Source: Vicia villosa (Eukaryota; Streptophyta; Magnoliopsida; Fabales; Fabaceae). From it: a stretch of 64,000 nt of DNA. Location: positions 19,275,308-19,339,307 of the forward strand of contig NC_081180.1 in assembly GCF_029867415.1 (NCBI RefSeq). Reading direction: 5' to 3'. How positions within the stretch are numbered: position 1 is the stretch's first letter; each line of letters begins with the position of its first letter. The position numbers were made by a program, and so were the translations under genes. This document shows, one piece after another, positions 11,461 to 23,372 of the stretch. The notes below the pieces were generated by a model. The model did not search any database, was not told the origin of the DNA, and worked only from the letters and a program-made list of their open reading frames with translations.

Positions 11461-11894
11461 TGTATGATTATGATTTTTTGTCACTAAAGATTAACATGTT
11501 TAATTAAATACAAAAAATCATTGAATTTTATATGAATTATTGTCTCTTTTTCCAACATAGGTTATTAGAGGTTATCTAATGAGTATTTTGATACTAACAA
11601 TATTTTTTTTAGGTTATATCTTGATAGCGATATGGAAGAGGTAGAATTTTACAATGGTGATGATGTTGACACGGATGAAGATAAAGAAGATATAGAGCTC
11701 AATAACGACAATGATGTTCCTATTGATAGCAACACTAAAGGCATAAACTTCAATAATGTTAATGGTGTTTATAGTCATCAAGTGGAAGAGACATCCAATG
11801 ATTACAAATATATTAGTGATGTGACAGATGACGATATTAAAGGTATGGAATTCAACACAGAGAAAGAAGTTATATATTTTTATAAAATGCTTGC

Positions 11895-14800
11895 TGTAAT
11901 ACGGTGAACTGACTTTTTTATCGATCGGAATGTCGCGGTTAATCAAGAGTCGCCACCGACTTTTATTTTATCCAAACAAATTCAGAAAGGCTAAAAGAAA
12001 CAGAAAAAAACCTTTTAAAGAAATCTAAGTTCGGGGGGTAATTTATGCAAAGGGAAGGTGTAAGGCACCCTTTGCATCCATGGTTTTCCATGGGCTCTTA
12101 ATTGCTTTGCTTGCTCGTTTTCAGAAAATGTAGATGAAAGAGGAAAAAATGGACTTTAGCTCGTAAAATGAGCGTAGCCAGTTTTTTGAAGAATTTTGAG
12201 AAAGAATATAGAAAATAGAGCATGGCAAGGCAATTAAGGGCAATTATCTTAAACTCAGATGATAGGTCTCTTTTTAGCCTTTCAGAATGAAAGGGTCAGT
12301 CCTTGCCATAAGAGGGCAGGAAGCCTTTCGTTTGGAGGTAGAAGGGTCATCGAATTATCATTCGCTCAAAGACTGACCCATGCCATAGAGAGGCAGGTAG
12401 TCTAAGGGGAAGGATCAGAATAGCCTTTCGTAGGCAACCAGAAGATACCTCAGCCTTATTCGTGGGCAACTTTCGAGGGTCGAGGTCATGTTAGTGTATC
12501 GAAGGCAGCATCATTTTTAGGGTCTCATGACCTTTTATCGAGGCAACATGGCTAAGGTATCCTCATATTCGAGGGACTGGCTATTCTGCAAAAACACAAG
12601 GCAACAAGGCAACAGGCAACAAGGCAACAGAGAGGGTTACCCAAAAGCGTGCGTGTGTGCGCCAATCACGTGACTATATTCAATTATATTATCTTGTAAA
12701 TTAGTGAGGCTAATTCAATTTAATGGTTGTCACTCCCTATTTTACTAACCACGCAGATAATATAAGACACGCAGATAATATAAGGCAAGAAACAGTAATA
12801 TGGGGGAGGGGAAAATGAAACCAGCGGATCCCTTAATAGGGTTTGGCATAAGTAATAATAAAAGATAAAAATATCAGGGTTAGGGTTTAGGGTTACCAAT
12901 ACTCGTAGCTTTGGCAGTCGACAAACCCTGAAAATTAGAAAAGAAAGAAATAAACAAAAGGGGGTGAGTGCATTATCGGTTCAGAGTCAAACACAGTTAA
13001 CCCAAAAAAACAAAAAGAAACTTAGCTTTGCATTTGATCTGATAGGGTTGGCAGTCGGAGGAAACCTCGGAAATAAACCTGAAAAGGGCAAAGGCAGAAA
13101 CAAAAGAGTGAACGTATGCACAGTTCAAGAAATATAAGGGCAAACCCTAAAATCAAAATGAAAACAAAATAAAATAGGGTACTTAGCTTTGAGTCTTGAC
13201 CGGGCGCGTAGTTGGAAGTCATTTGACAATTACCCGACTATTAAGCTTTGACGATTGGCTAACCCCGAATTAATTAAAAGTGCAAAGTATAAATGTCCAT
13301 GTCCATGAAATGCGAGAGTCTCAATATCGAGTGGTACCTCGCAATCAAAACAAAATATTAGCACGGATATATAAAATGAGGATGAAAAATCATAACATAT
13401 GCACAATTATTAGTAAAAACAAAACAATTAAATAAAGAATTCTAGAATAACCATGTTACGTTCTATAAAAAAATATTAAAACAAATATTATTTTTTTGGC
13501 ATTTTTTATAACAAAAACATAAATAAAATAAAAAAAGCAAAGAAAATATATTTTTTTTCTTTTTATTTCACGTTAAGTTTTCTATAACTTTAATTAGGAA
13601 CCTGATGCACCGATAATAGCTATTGTATTAGTTATGCAAAACAAACATAAAAACAATAGAAATCTAATCTACCTTAGTAATGTGTGGTCTCCATGTTAAC
13701 ACCACAGCGATTAGTAAACAGAGAGAGAAAAGAAATAAAATCTGTACACTCACCTCAAACTCAAAGCACCATTTTTAATTTGTTTCTTCTCAAACTCAAA
13801 GCAATCAATCAATAAGAAACTGAAGACTCAAAATAACAACGAGTATACGTGCTAAGATCAACAAAAATCCACGAAAGAAAAGTTACCGGGAGCGGAAGAA
13901 AAAAACCATGATGGTTGCGCGTACGGCAGTGCTCTATATGGATTTGTTTTTCTCGTCGGTGGAATCACGATTGGGCATGGTTCCGTATCTGGTGCGGTGG
14001 TGTTTGACCGGCGGTTGCAGTGGATCTGAGATCGGTGGATGCGGCGTTCTGTCGGAGGATGGCTGAGCGGTTGTGTGATCGAGAAGACGATGACCGTTGT
14101 TGATTTCATAGTGGATCCGCGGCGGCCGTGAAGCGGTGGTGCGAAGCGGAGCAGATCGGAGATGTCACGCGTGGTGGCGGCGGATCGATATTGGATCTGT
14201 AACACTGGTGTTTTCCATTTTGATTTATTCCTTGCACCTGTCCCAAATTTTCTGTTACCTGCCATAAACACAACAGAAAAGAGCAATTGTTGTTATTGAA
14301 ATAAAAAAATGGGTTCTGTTTATCGTTGTTGTGTTGATGATGACGATGATGCTTCTGTTTGTTCTCCCGAACTGCTGTGCTCATTGTGATTTTGTGTTGT
14401 AAAGAGGTGAAGATCGGTGTTGACGGTGTAGGCTAATGCTATATGAAAATATTTTATGATGATGATGATAATTGGTGAATAGTTACTGGTTTTTGAGAGG
14501 TAAAAACACTACAGGCTGTGGAGTGACCGTGTAGTTTGTATGAGGATGGGGAAAATTTTTTAGTCTCTTTAAATCAGGGTTTTTGTTAGTAATTTATAAG
14601 AAAAAACTAGGCTTAAAAGGAAAATGGGCTTAGATTAATTTGAGCCCAATGGACCTCATCTTTATTTGAACCTTAAAAACAAAATGAAATAGAACAAATG
14701 CAAATAATAATATAGTAAAATAATTTACTAATTTTAATTAAAATTCAACTTAAATCTAAATTGAATTAAAATTAGAATTGTAAATCACAAAAGGATTAGT

Positions 14801-14987
14801 AAATCGAAAATATTGTTAAATCGTAAAAACGAACAAAGTGCGGAAAGATGAACATGTAATGCATATTTTTTTATTTTTTTTTAATTAATGCAAAATTAAG
14901 TTAATGTCCTAACGTCAATATGCGAATGATATGCAAAACCTACGCTAAAAAACAAAAAATCTCGAGGGCAAATTTTGGGGTATGACA
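11895..14987 (-). repeat. 3' LTR of the Ogre-like element
   Basis: About 3,093 bp and nearly identical to 20256-23372. Differences noticed include one base in GGTTAATCAAG/GGTTAAGCAAG, CTATTCTGC/CTATTTTGC, TTTGGCAG/TTTGACAG and AAATCAGGG/AAATTAGGG, and indels at about 12770, 13018 and 14457. Confidence 0.92.
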
Positions 14988-15000
14988 GCTGCCCCTGTTC
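14988..15000 (-). other. Polypurine tract of the Ogre-like element
   Basis: Minus strand GAACAGGGGCAGC sits immediately upstream of the 3' LTR start TGTCATACC, as required for plus-strand DNA priming. Confidence 0.75.
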
Positions 15001-15296
15001 AATCTTCTTAAACCTGAAGATGTAGAGTGGTTTGTATGTCAGTCGGTATCTGAAGGTGGAAGATGATTGAACACTAGAATACCAAGAAATTTGCCCTAGC
15101 TGAAGTAGGGACCTTTGTCGGAGATGGGCTTGAAGATACCATCCAGGTGTTTGGAGAAGATGTGTGATGGAGATGGACTTGAAGATGTCATCCGACTTGA
15201 TATACTTGAGAGTCAGAATGTGTCGTACGTTAGACTGTTTCTGAGGAATAGACTTAGGTTGAGTCGTACGTTAGACTGGGTCTAGTTTGCATCAGC

Positions 15297-15745
15297 AGAT
15301 GTTTGGAAAACCGTGCGTTAGGCTTGAAGGATATGTCGTACGTTAGATCAGATCCAATTTGCATCCGTAGATGTCTGGAAAAACCGTGCGTTAGGTCGAA
15401 GAATAAGTCGTGCGTTAGACTAATCTCAATTGCATCCTCAGATGTCTGGAAAAACCGTGCGCTAGGTCGAGGAATGAGTCGTGCGTTAGACTAATCCGAT
15501 TTGCATCCGTAGATGTCTGGAAAAACCGTGCGTTAGGTCGAAGAATAAGTCGTGCGTTAGACTAATCTCAATTGCATCCTCAGATGTCTGGAAAAACCGT
15601 GCGTTAGGTCGAAGAATAAGTCGTGCGTTAGACTAATCTTAATTGCATCCTCAGATGTCTGGAAAACCGTGCGCTAGGTCGAGGAATGAGTCGTGCGTTA
15701 GACTAATCCGATTTGCATCCGTAGATGTCTGGAGGGCCGTGCGTT
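15297..15745 (-). repeat. Tandem array, about 71-bp unit, seven copies
   Basis: GATGTCTGGAAAA-type starts fall at about 15299, 15370, 15441, 15512, 15583, 15654 and 15724, a regular 70-71-bp spacing. Each unit has two GTGCGTTAG-type words. Two unit subtypes (CATCCGTAGATG and CATCCTCAGATG) are interspersed, suggesting higher-order amplification. The array lies near the 3' LTR in the retroelement's untranslated region. Confidence 0.9.
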
Positions 15746-18068
15746 AGGCTTTGCTTTGAATAAGATTCGAACCTTTGTAATGTACCTGTCAGATAATATT
15801 CACTTGGTAACAATGTCAGTTTTATGCACTGTGTATGATGTATGTAATGAATGAGATGGAGTTCTCAAAAATAAATGGGACGCTTTGTATGTTATGTATG
15901 AATTATAACCACATGCAATGCATGTGATGTATATGATGTATGGCTTTGATTTATGTTACTCGAAGCATCTTGATTGAGAAGATAAATCTCTATGTCATTG
16001 TGAGTTTGATGTTTTGATCTTTTCTTGGAGATGCTCAGCTGGGGATTTATGATTTCTGCTTGGGGATGAGTAGTAATTTGATGTACCCTGATTGGGGATT
16101 AGAGATATTAATGAACCATGTTTGGAGAAGAGAAGAAGGTCGGGGAACTGACGGTGTCGAAGATGTGAACTCTGTTGAGGAGCTATGTCTTTTGTTGGGC
16201 AAGAACATTTGAAGGTATCTTCTTAATGATTACTCTGTGGGGGATATGATCCTGTGTAGCCGGCTTTGTGGAAAGGCATGAATGCTTTGATTATTGCCCC
16301 CAATGATTTATATTGATTAGGACACACCACTGAGTATTGATCAAGATGTCAAACTGAACTTGCATAGATTTGCCCCTGCTAGCAGGGACTTTTGGAAAGA
16401 TTTGCCTCGTGAGGACTTGATGAGATGTGCACTATGGGTGTCATGCCCCTCGTAATCATAGGCCCAAGACAATGTCCTATGTTGGTTGAGAAGTAGCTCC
16501 ATATCTACTTGGCTGCATGCCCCTGATTGTTTTGGCATCCTTGAGATATTCTTGAAATCTTGTCTTGATTGCCCCAGATTGACCGGGGGAATAGTTTGAA
16601 ATCCGCTTGGGATATATGCCTTTGACTTTTTGGCATTCAAGAGATTCTTCGTTTCTTGACTTGATTGCCCCATATTGATTGGGCAAACCATGTCATGCCC
16701 CTTGTATACGTAAGAGACATTGCTTCTTGGAGTAATATTGTCTGTCGGGATAACTTTCAGTCATTAGTTGTACCCTGCGCAAGTTCTTTCTGATGCTAAC
16801 ATTTGAAATTATGTAGCAGAATATGTTTAATAATGAATTCATGAGATGCAATGCATACGTTTGTCTTGAGTTTTTGAAAACCATTAGCATGAGATGTAAA
16901 AGCGTGATGTTTGTAAAAACATGATATTTGTAAAAACATGAGGTTTGTATCAACTTAGCATTTGTGATAAACCTTAAGGAGTCGGGATACCTTTTTTATG
17001 ACAGTATGCTTTCGAACTAACCATGCTTCAGTTAGGACTTTCAAGGGTTGTAACGTGGCTTGGTTCACGGTTTAAGAAACAAAGGATAATGGCTCAAAAT
17101 TTATTTATACCCATCCCCTTCTTCGTGATGTTCTTCAGTCCTAAACTCAGTTAATTCAACTTATGCATTCGGGTTCCAAGAGACTTTGGGATTTGCGCCT
17201 TTGATAATGTTGATGGTTCACAAACAAAGAGAACTTTTTGAGATGGAAGTCACTTCTTCCTTTTGGTAGTCACAACATTGTGTTGTTCAGGAATTTATTG
17301 ACTTCTCTTCTTTCATCTTTTTGATATCCCTAACTTTTGCCTGAACTATCTCTTTTGAGCTTACAGTCAGCGGGACGCCTTGATTTTTGCCTAAGTCTTC
17401 TTTTTGATTTTTGACTTAGCAGGCTTTTCTTTGTATATATGTTTTTTCCATTTTTCTTTTTTGAAAGATATTGACTGCCTTGTTTGATGATTGATGAACC
17501 GTCATTATCTTTTGATTGACATCTCCAACACTTCTTTGATGTGTGCGGATGAACGCTTGTGATTGAAACCTTTGTTGAAAGGTGTACTGAATGATTCTCT
17601 TAAAATAGAATGCACAACCAAATTAACTGAGAACTACCTTGCCCCGGGTTATGATCAAGGGTTTTAATTAGCACAAGAAAGAAACTTCTACTTCTTAGGC
17701 TCAAAGGGGTTGACGAGGGATTAACATCCTTATATCTCCACTATTTAGGAATCGAAACAATGCCTGTACATCGTCAACATAGTCTGTTTAAAAGCATATT
17801 GTATGAGGTTGCGGTATCGTTTTCGTCATCCTCCCTTAAAAGGCATACAGCTTTAGCAGGAGTCGAGTATCACAAAACATATGCAAAGTAAAGATGCAGT
17901 TTAAATGAGTGATAGCGAAATAATTTATTCAAGACAAACATATGCAATGCACTGATGATGATTATTAAAACAGATAATGTCTATCATGAGTCAAATGTTT
18001 AAACAAACAGAAAAGAAAATTGCAAATGAAAGTAGATCTAATGATCCAAAAGTCCGTCCGTCTAGACG
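15746..18068 (-). other. Internal non-coding region of the Ogre-like element
   Basis: No pol domain was found in any frame. Minus-strand frames around 16341-16691 contain two repeats built on a GGGGCAATCAAG word, a diverged internal duplication. The remainder shows no recognisable structure. Confidence 0.6.
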
Positions 18069-18335
18069 TCAATTAGTCTTGTTGTGATTAGGCATATGAG
18101 CGGTGATCACCACAGGAGTTTCAAGAGGGTTGAATTTGATTTCTCTGTCATTGATCAGATCTTGAATCTTATTCTTCAATGTCCAGCAATTGTTTGTGTA
18201 ATGTCCAGGAATGTTGGGATGGTACGCGCACCTCGCATTGAGTTTATAGCCAGAGGTGTTAGAATTCTCAGGAGCATCCCTCAGAGTAATCAATCTGATC
18301 TTCAACAGATGTTGTAATGTTTGAGCCGATGACAT
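18069..18335 (-). CDS. Ogre-like gag remnant
   Basis: An 88-residue open frame with CAYHPNIPGHYTNNCW followed by LKNKIQDLI. This C-H-C arrangement and the following KNKIQDLI are typical of the C-terminal part of Ogre/Tat gag proteins, which package the element RNA. The usual gag is several hundred residues, so nearly all of it is missing. It ends at a TGA just downstream of MPNHNKTN and no protease or RT follows. The remnant supports the family call and non-autonomy; it is probably not functional. Confidence 0.7.
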   Translation of the reverse strand: MSSAQTLQHLLKIRLITLRDAPENSNTSGYKLNARCAYHPNIPGHYTNNCWTLKNKIQDLINDREIKFNPLETPVVITAHMPNHNKTN

Positions 18336-18394
18336 ATTAATTTTGGTGAATTGACTCTTAGGTGCATCTGGCTTGCGTCGTTGTTGTGGAACTG

Positions 18395-19062
18395 GTGTAG
18401 AGATTCAGAGTATCCGTGGTTCGAGCTTCCGGAGTGTGTATCTGATAAGGATGTTTCAGAATGTCCGGGGTTCGAGCTTCCAGAATGTATATCTGATTGG
18501 AATGTTTCAGAAGTCTGGGGGTCAAGCTTCCAGAATGTTCATCTGATTGGAACTTTCAGAATGTCCAGGGTTCGAGCTTCCGGAATGTATATCTGATTGG
18601 AATGTTTCAGAAGTCTGGGGGTCAAGCTTCCAGAATGTTCATCTGATTTGAACTTTCAGAAGTCTGGGGGTCAAGCTTCCAGAATGTTCATCTGATTAGG
18701 ATTGTTTCAGAAGTCTGGGGGTCAAGCTTCCAGAATGTTCATCTGATTGGGATTATTTCAGAAGTCTGGGGGTCAAGCTTCCAGAATGTTCATCTGATTG
18801 GAACTTTCAGAAGTCTGGGGGTCACGCTTCCAGAATGTTCATCTAATTAGGATTGTTTCAGAAGTCTGGGGGTCAAGCTTCCAGAATGTTCATCTGATTG
18901 GAACTTTCAGAAGTCTGGGGGTCAAGCTTCCAGAATGTTCATCTGATTAGGATTGTTTCAGAAGTCTGGGGGTCAAGCTTCCAGAATGTTCATCTAATTG
19001 GAACTTTCAGAAGTCTGGGGGTCAAGCTTCCAGAATGTTCATCTGATTAGGATTGATTTGTT
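18395..19062 (-). repeat. Tandem array, about 49-51-bp unit, about thirteen copies
   Basis: The unit reads TTTCAGAAGTCTGGGGGTC, then AAGCTTCCAGAATGTTCATC, then TGATT plus a short variable tail. Two tail types (GGAACT and AGGATTG) alternate, giving spacings of 49 and 51 bases. The first three units are more diverged (GTCCGGGGTTCGAGCTTCC). It lies between the 5' LTR and the gag remnant in element orientation. Confidence 0.9.
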
Positions 19063-20233
19063 GATGATATTTTTCTGACCAGTTGGTCGACTTTGGTTGC
19101 ATCTTTGTCTGAAGGATTCTGAATTTTGTCTTTGAACGTCTTCCTTTGAGAATCAAGCTCACCATATCGAGTGGGTCATCGCCTCTTGATTCGGGATACT
19201 TCTGAATTTGAAAGTACACGGCTAGAGGAAAATAAATCCTCTTGCCCCTTGATAGGTACTGAGTCTCTAAATTGGAAGGTATGTGGCCAGAGGAAAGTAA
19301 ATTCTCTTGCCCCTTGATAGGAATTTTGTCTTTGATAAGAGCACCTGAAATTGCGCGCCCTAAATTCCTAAGATCCTTGAAAGGGTTAGTTAAATCATGT
19401 TATGCTTATGATGTCATGATGTCATGAATGTTATGCGGATGCAATCCATTAGACTTAGTGTGAGATAGTAAGGGCAAAAAGGTCCTTCAACAAAACCTGC
19501 AAGGAAACAAAGGTTAGTATGTTATAAGAATTCACCTCATTAGGCACATGATGGAATAGTGAGGGTAAACAAGTCTTTTAACAAAACCTGTAAGAAAACA
19601 AAGGTTAGTAGAAAACGCAAACAAGTCACACAAGTGCCCTTAGGTTTAGAGGCTTGCATGAAGTTCGTAGGTAAGTACCCTCCCCACTGAAGTTTAGTTG
19701 GTTCAACCTGTCCTATATAAAGATCGGGTTCTAAGGAGCTCATATCATTGACCTTTCTCAAAGGCGCTTATCTCAGTTCGGCAATCGAATCGCCAACCGA
19801 AAAGGTCCTGAAAGTCCAGTCCATATGAGTGTAGCTTCGAGTATCAACCAACTTCAGTCGGAACCAAAGCCAGCCATCTCGCTACTTTCTAATAGGCTAA
19901 AGTCAAGTCCGACTAAGGTTCTAAGGGCAAATTAGTGCTTAATGACACCACGCGGCAGCCAAGCATTTCCTCAGGTCGGGTCCCAAGGAACACCAGGACA
20001 AACCAATGTGTCACACTAACGATGGCCATCAGATCAACCACATCAGTATACGCTGTGCAGTCTCCTTGATCTCATGCCATATACTTAAGGTACTCAGATC
20101 CGGGTTAGGATCTTTCACACAGCAAAATACCCAAAACAGCCCTGCAAAATTAAAGCAAACAAAGCAAACAATAGAAAACATTTAAGGTGAATCCTAAACT
20201 TTTAAGGTAACCCCTATTTTATCGAAATTTTAA
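19063..20233 (-). other. 5' leader of the Ogre-like element
   Basis: Downstream of the primer site on the minus strand. Only short unrelated ORFs are seen, with a diverged duplication of CTCTTGCCCCTTGATAGG near 19238 and 19304. No gene called. Confidence 0.55.
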
Positions 20234-20251
20234 TCCCCAGCAGAGTCGCCA
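20234..20251 (-). other. Primer-binding site of the Ogre-like element
   Basis: Minus strand TGGCGACTCTGCTGGGGA, four bases inside the 5' LTR. This sequence is known as the tRNA-Arg-type primer site of Ogre elements (established for the family; the tRNA match was not checked here). Confidence 0.75.
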
Positions 20252-20255
20252 GTTC

Positions 20256-23200
20256 TGTAATACGGTGAACTGACTTTTTTATCGATCGGAATGTCGCGGT
20301 TAAGCAAGAGTCGCCACCGACTTTTATTTTATCCAAACAAATTCAGAAAGGCTTAAAGAAACAGAAAAAAACCTTTTAAAGAAATCTAAGTTCGGGGGGT
20401 AATTTATGCAAAGGGAAGGTGTAAGGCACCCTTTGCATCCATGGTTTTCCATGGGCTCTTAATTGCTTTGCTTGCTCGTTTTCAGAAAATGTAGATGAAA
20501 GAGGAAAAAATGGACTTTAGCTCGTAAAATGAGCGTAGCCAGTTTTTTGAAGAATTTTGAGAAAGAATATAGAAAATAGAGCATGGCAAGGCAATTAAGG
20601 GCAATTATCTTAAACTCAGATGATAGGTCTCTTTTTAGCCTTTCAGAATGAAAGGGTCAGTCCTTGCCATAAGAGGGCAGGAAGCCTTTCGTTTGGAGGT
20701 AGAAGGGTCATCGAATTATCATTCGCTCAAAGACTGACCCATGCCATAGAGAGGCAGGTAGTCTAAGGGGAAGGATCAGAATAGCCTTTCGTAGGCAACC
20801 AGAAGATACCTCAGCCTTATTCGTGGGCAACTTTCGAGGGTCGAGGTCATGTTAGTGTATCGAAGGCAGCATCATTTTTAGGGTCTCATGACCTTTTATC
20901 GAGGCAACATGGCTAAGGTATCCTCATATTCGAGGGACTGGCTATTTTGCAAAAACACAAGGCAACAAGGCAACAGGCAACAAGGCAACAGAGAGGGTTA
21001 CCCAAAAGCGTGCGTGTGTGCGCCAATCACGTGACTATATTCAATTATATTATCTTGTAAATTAGTGAGGCTAATTCAATTTAATGGTTGTCACTCCCTA
21101 TTTTACTAACCACGCAGATAATATAAGACGCAGATAATATAAGGCAAGAAACAGTAATATGGGGGAGGGGAAAATGAAACCAGCGGATCCCTTAATAGGG
21201 TTTGGCATAAGTAATAATAAAAGATAAAAATATCAGGGTTAGGGTTTAGGGTTACCAATACTCGTAGCTTTGACAGTCGACAAACCCTGAAAATTAGAAA
21301 AGAAAGAAATAAACAAAAGGGGGTGAGTGCATTATCGGTTCAGAGTCAAACACAGTTAACCCAAAAAAACAAAAAGATAAAGAATTTAAATAAATAAATA
21401 AGAAGCAACTTAGCTTTGCATTTGATCTGATAGGGTTGGCAGTCGGAGGAAACCTCGGAAATAAACCTGAAAAGGGCAAAGGCAGAAACAAAAGAGTGAA
21501 CGTATGCACAGTTCAAGAAATATAAGGGCAAACCCTAAAATCAAAATGAAAACAAAATAAAATAGGGTACTTAGCTTTGAGTCTTGACCGGGCGCGTAGT
21601 TGGAAGTCATTTGACAATTACCCGACTATTAAGCTTTGACGATTGGCTAACCCCGAATTAATTAAAAGTGCAAAGTATAAATGTCCATGTCCATGAAATG
21701 CGAGAGTCTCAATATCGAGTGGTACCTCGCAATCAAAACAAAATATTAGCACGGATATATAAAATGAGGATGAAAAATCATAACATATGCACAATTATTA
21801 GTAAAAACAAAACAATTAAATAAAGAATTCTAGAATAACCATGTTACGTTCTATAAAAAAATATTAAAACAAATATTATTTTTTTGGCATTTTTTATAAC
21901 AAAAACATAAATAAAATAAAAAAAGCAAAGAAAATATATTTTTTTTCTTTTTATTTCACGTTAAGTTTTCTATAACTTTAATTAGGAACCTGATGCACCG
22001 ATAATAGCTATTGTATTAGTTATGCAAAACAAACATAAAAACAATAGAAATCTAATCTACCTTAGTAATGTGTGGTCTCCATGTTAACACCACAGCGATT
22101 AGTAAACAGAGAGAGAAAAGAAATAAAATCTGTACACTCACCTCAAACTCAAAGCACCATTTTTAATTTGTTTCTTCTCAAACTCAAAGCAATCAATCAA
22201 TAAGAAACTGAAGACTCAAAATAACAACGAGTATACGTGCTAAGATCAACAAAAATCCACGAAAGAAAAGTTACCGGGAGCGGAAGAAAAAAACCATGAT
22301 GGTTGCGCGTACGGCAGTGCTCTATATGGATTTGTTTTTCTCGTCGGTGGAATCACGATTGGGCATGGTTCCGTATCTGGTGCGGTGGTGTTTGACCGGC
22401 GGTTGCAGTGGATCTGAGATCGGTGGATGCGGCGTTCTGTCGGAGGATGGCTGAGCGGTTGTGTGATCGAGAAGACGATGACCGTTGTTGATTTCATAGT
22501 GGATCCGCGGCGGCCGTGAAGCGGTGGTGCGAAGCGGAGCAGATCGGAGATGTCACGCGTGGTGGCGGCGGATCGATATTGGATCTGTAACACTGGTGTT
22601 TTCCATTTTGATTTATTCCTTGCACCTGTCCCAAATTTTCTGTTACCTGCCATAAACACAACAGAAAAGAGCAATTGTTGTTATTGAAATAAAAAAATGG
22701 GTTCTGTTTATCGTTGTTGTGTTGATGATGACGATGATGCTTCTGTTTGTTCTCCCGAACTGCTGTGCTCATTGTGATTTTGTGTTGTAAAGAGGTGAAG
22801 ATCGGTGTTGACGGTGTAGGCTAATGCTATATGAAAATATTTTATGATGATGATAATTGGTGAATAGTTACTGGTTTTTGAGAGGTAAAAACACTACAGG
22901 CTGTGGAGTGACCGTGTAGTTTGTATGAGGATGGGGAAAATTTTTTAGTCTCTTTAAATTAGGGTTTTTGTTAGTAATTTATAAGAAAAAACTAGGCTTA
23001 AAAGGAAAATGGGCTTAGATTAATTTGAGCCCAATGGACCTCATCTTTATTTGAACCTTAAAAACAAAAAGAAATAGAACAAATGCAAATAATAATATAG
23101 TAAAATAATTTACTAATTTTAATTAAAATTCAACTTAAATCTAAATTGAATTAAAATTAGAATTGTAAATCACAAAAGGATTAGTAAATCGAAAATATTG

Positions 23201-23372
23201 TTAAATCGTAAAAACGAACAAAGTGCGGAAAGATGAACATGTAATGCATATTTTTTTATTTTTTTTTAATTAATGCAAAATTAAGTTAATGTCCTAACGT
23301 CAATATGCGAATGATATGCAAAACCTACGCTAAAAAACAAAAAATCTCGAGGGCAAATTTTGGGGTATGACA
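20256..23372 (-). repeat. 5' LTR of the Ogre-like element
   Basis: About 3,117 bp, TG...CA on the minus strand. Apparent ORFs inside it (for example minus 22246-22674) are exactly duplicated in the other LTR and have no recognisable domain. It holds a purine-rich insertion around 21370-21405 that is absent from the partner LTR. Confidence 0.92.

Larger units (their letters stand above)
11895..23372 (-). mobile_element. Ogre/Tat-like LTR retrotransposon, 11.5 kb, non-autonomous, young
   Basis: Two long LTRs (11895-14987 and 20256-23372) enclose 5.3 kb and are flanked by an identical 5-bp duplication, CTTGC, at 11890-11894 and 23373-23377. Read on the minus strand, the element begins TGTCATACCCC and has a primer site (TGGCGACTCTGCTGGGGA) four bases after the 5' LTR and a purine tract (GAACAGGGGCAGC) touching the 3' LTR. 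By family knowledge, long LTRs with this kind of primer site are typical of legume Ogre elements. Only a short gag piece is recognisable and no protease, RT, RNase H or integrase was found, so it must have been mobilised in trans. The LTRs differ by only a few substitutions and short indels, implying a recent insertion. Confidence 0.9.

Noticed and set aside
13858..14384. Minus-strand ORFs of 142 and 92 residues in the LTR, repeated at 22246-22772
   Set aside because: They are duplicated only because the LTR is. They have no recognisable domain and overlap each other in different frames.
18351..18596. Plus-strand ORF with repeated SSFQNVHLIG-like units
   Set aside because: Translation of the 49/51-bp tandem array on the strand opposite to the retroelement.
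15297..19062. CRISPR-like regular repeats
   Set aside because: The arrays have no unique spacers between short identical repeats, the units are contiguous, and the genome is a plant's.
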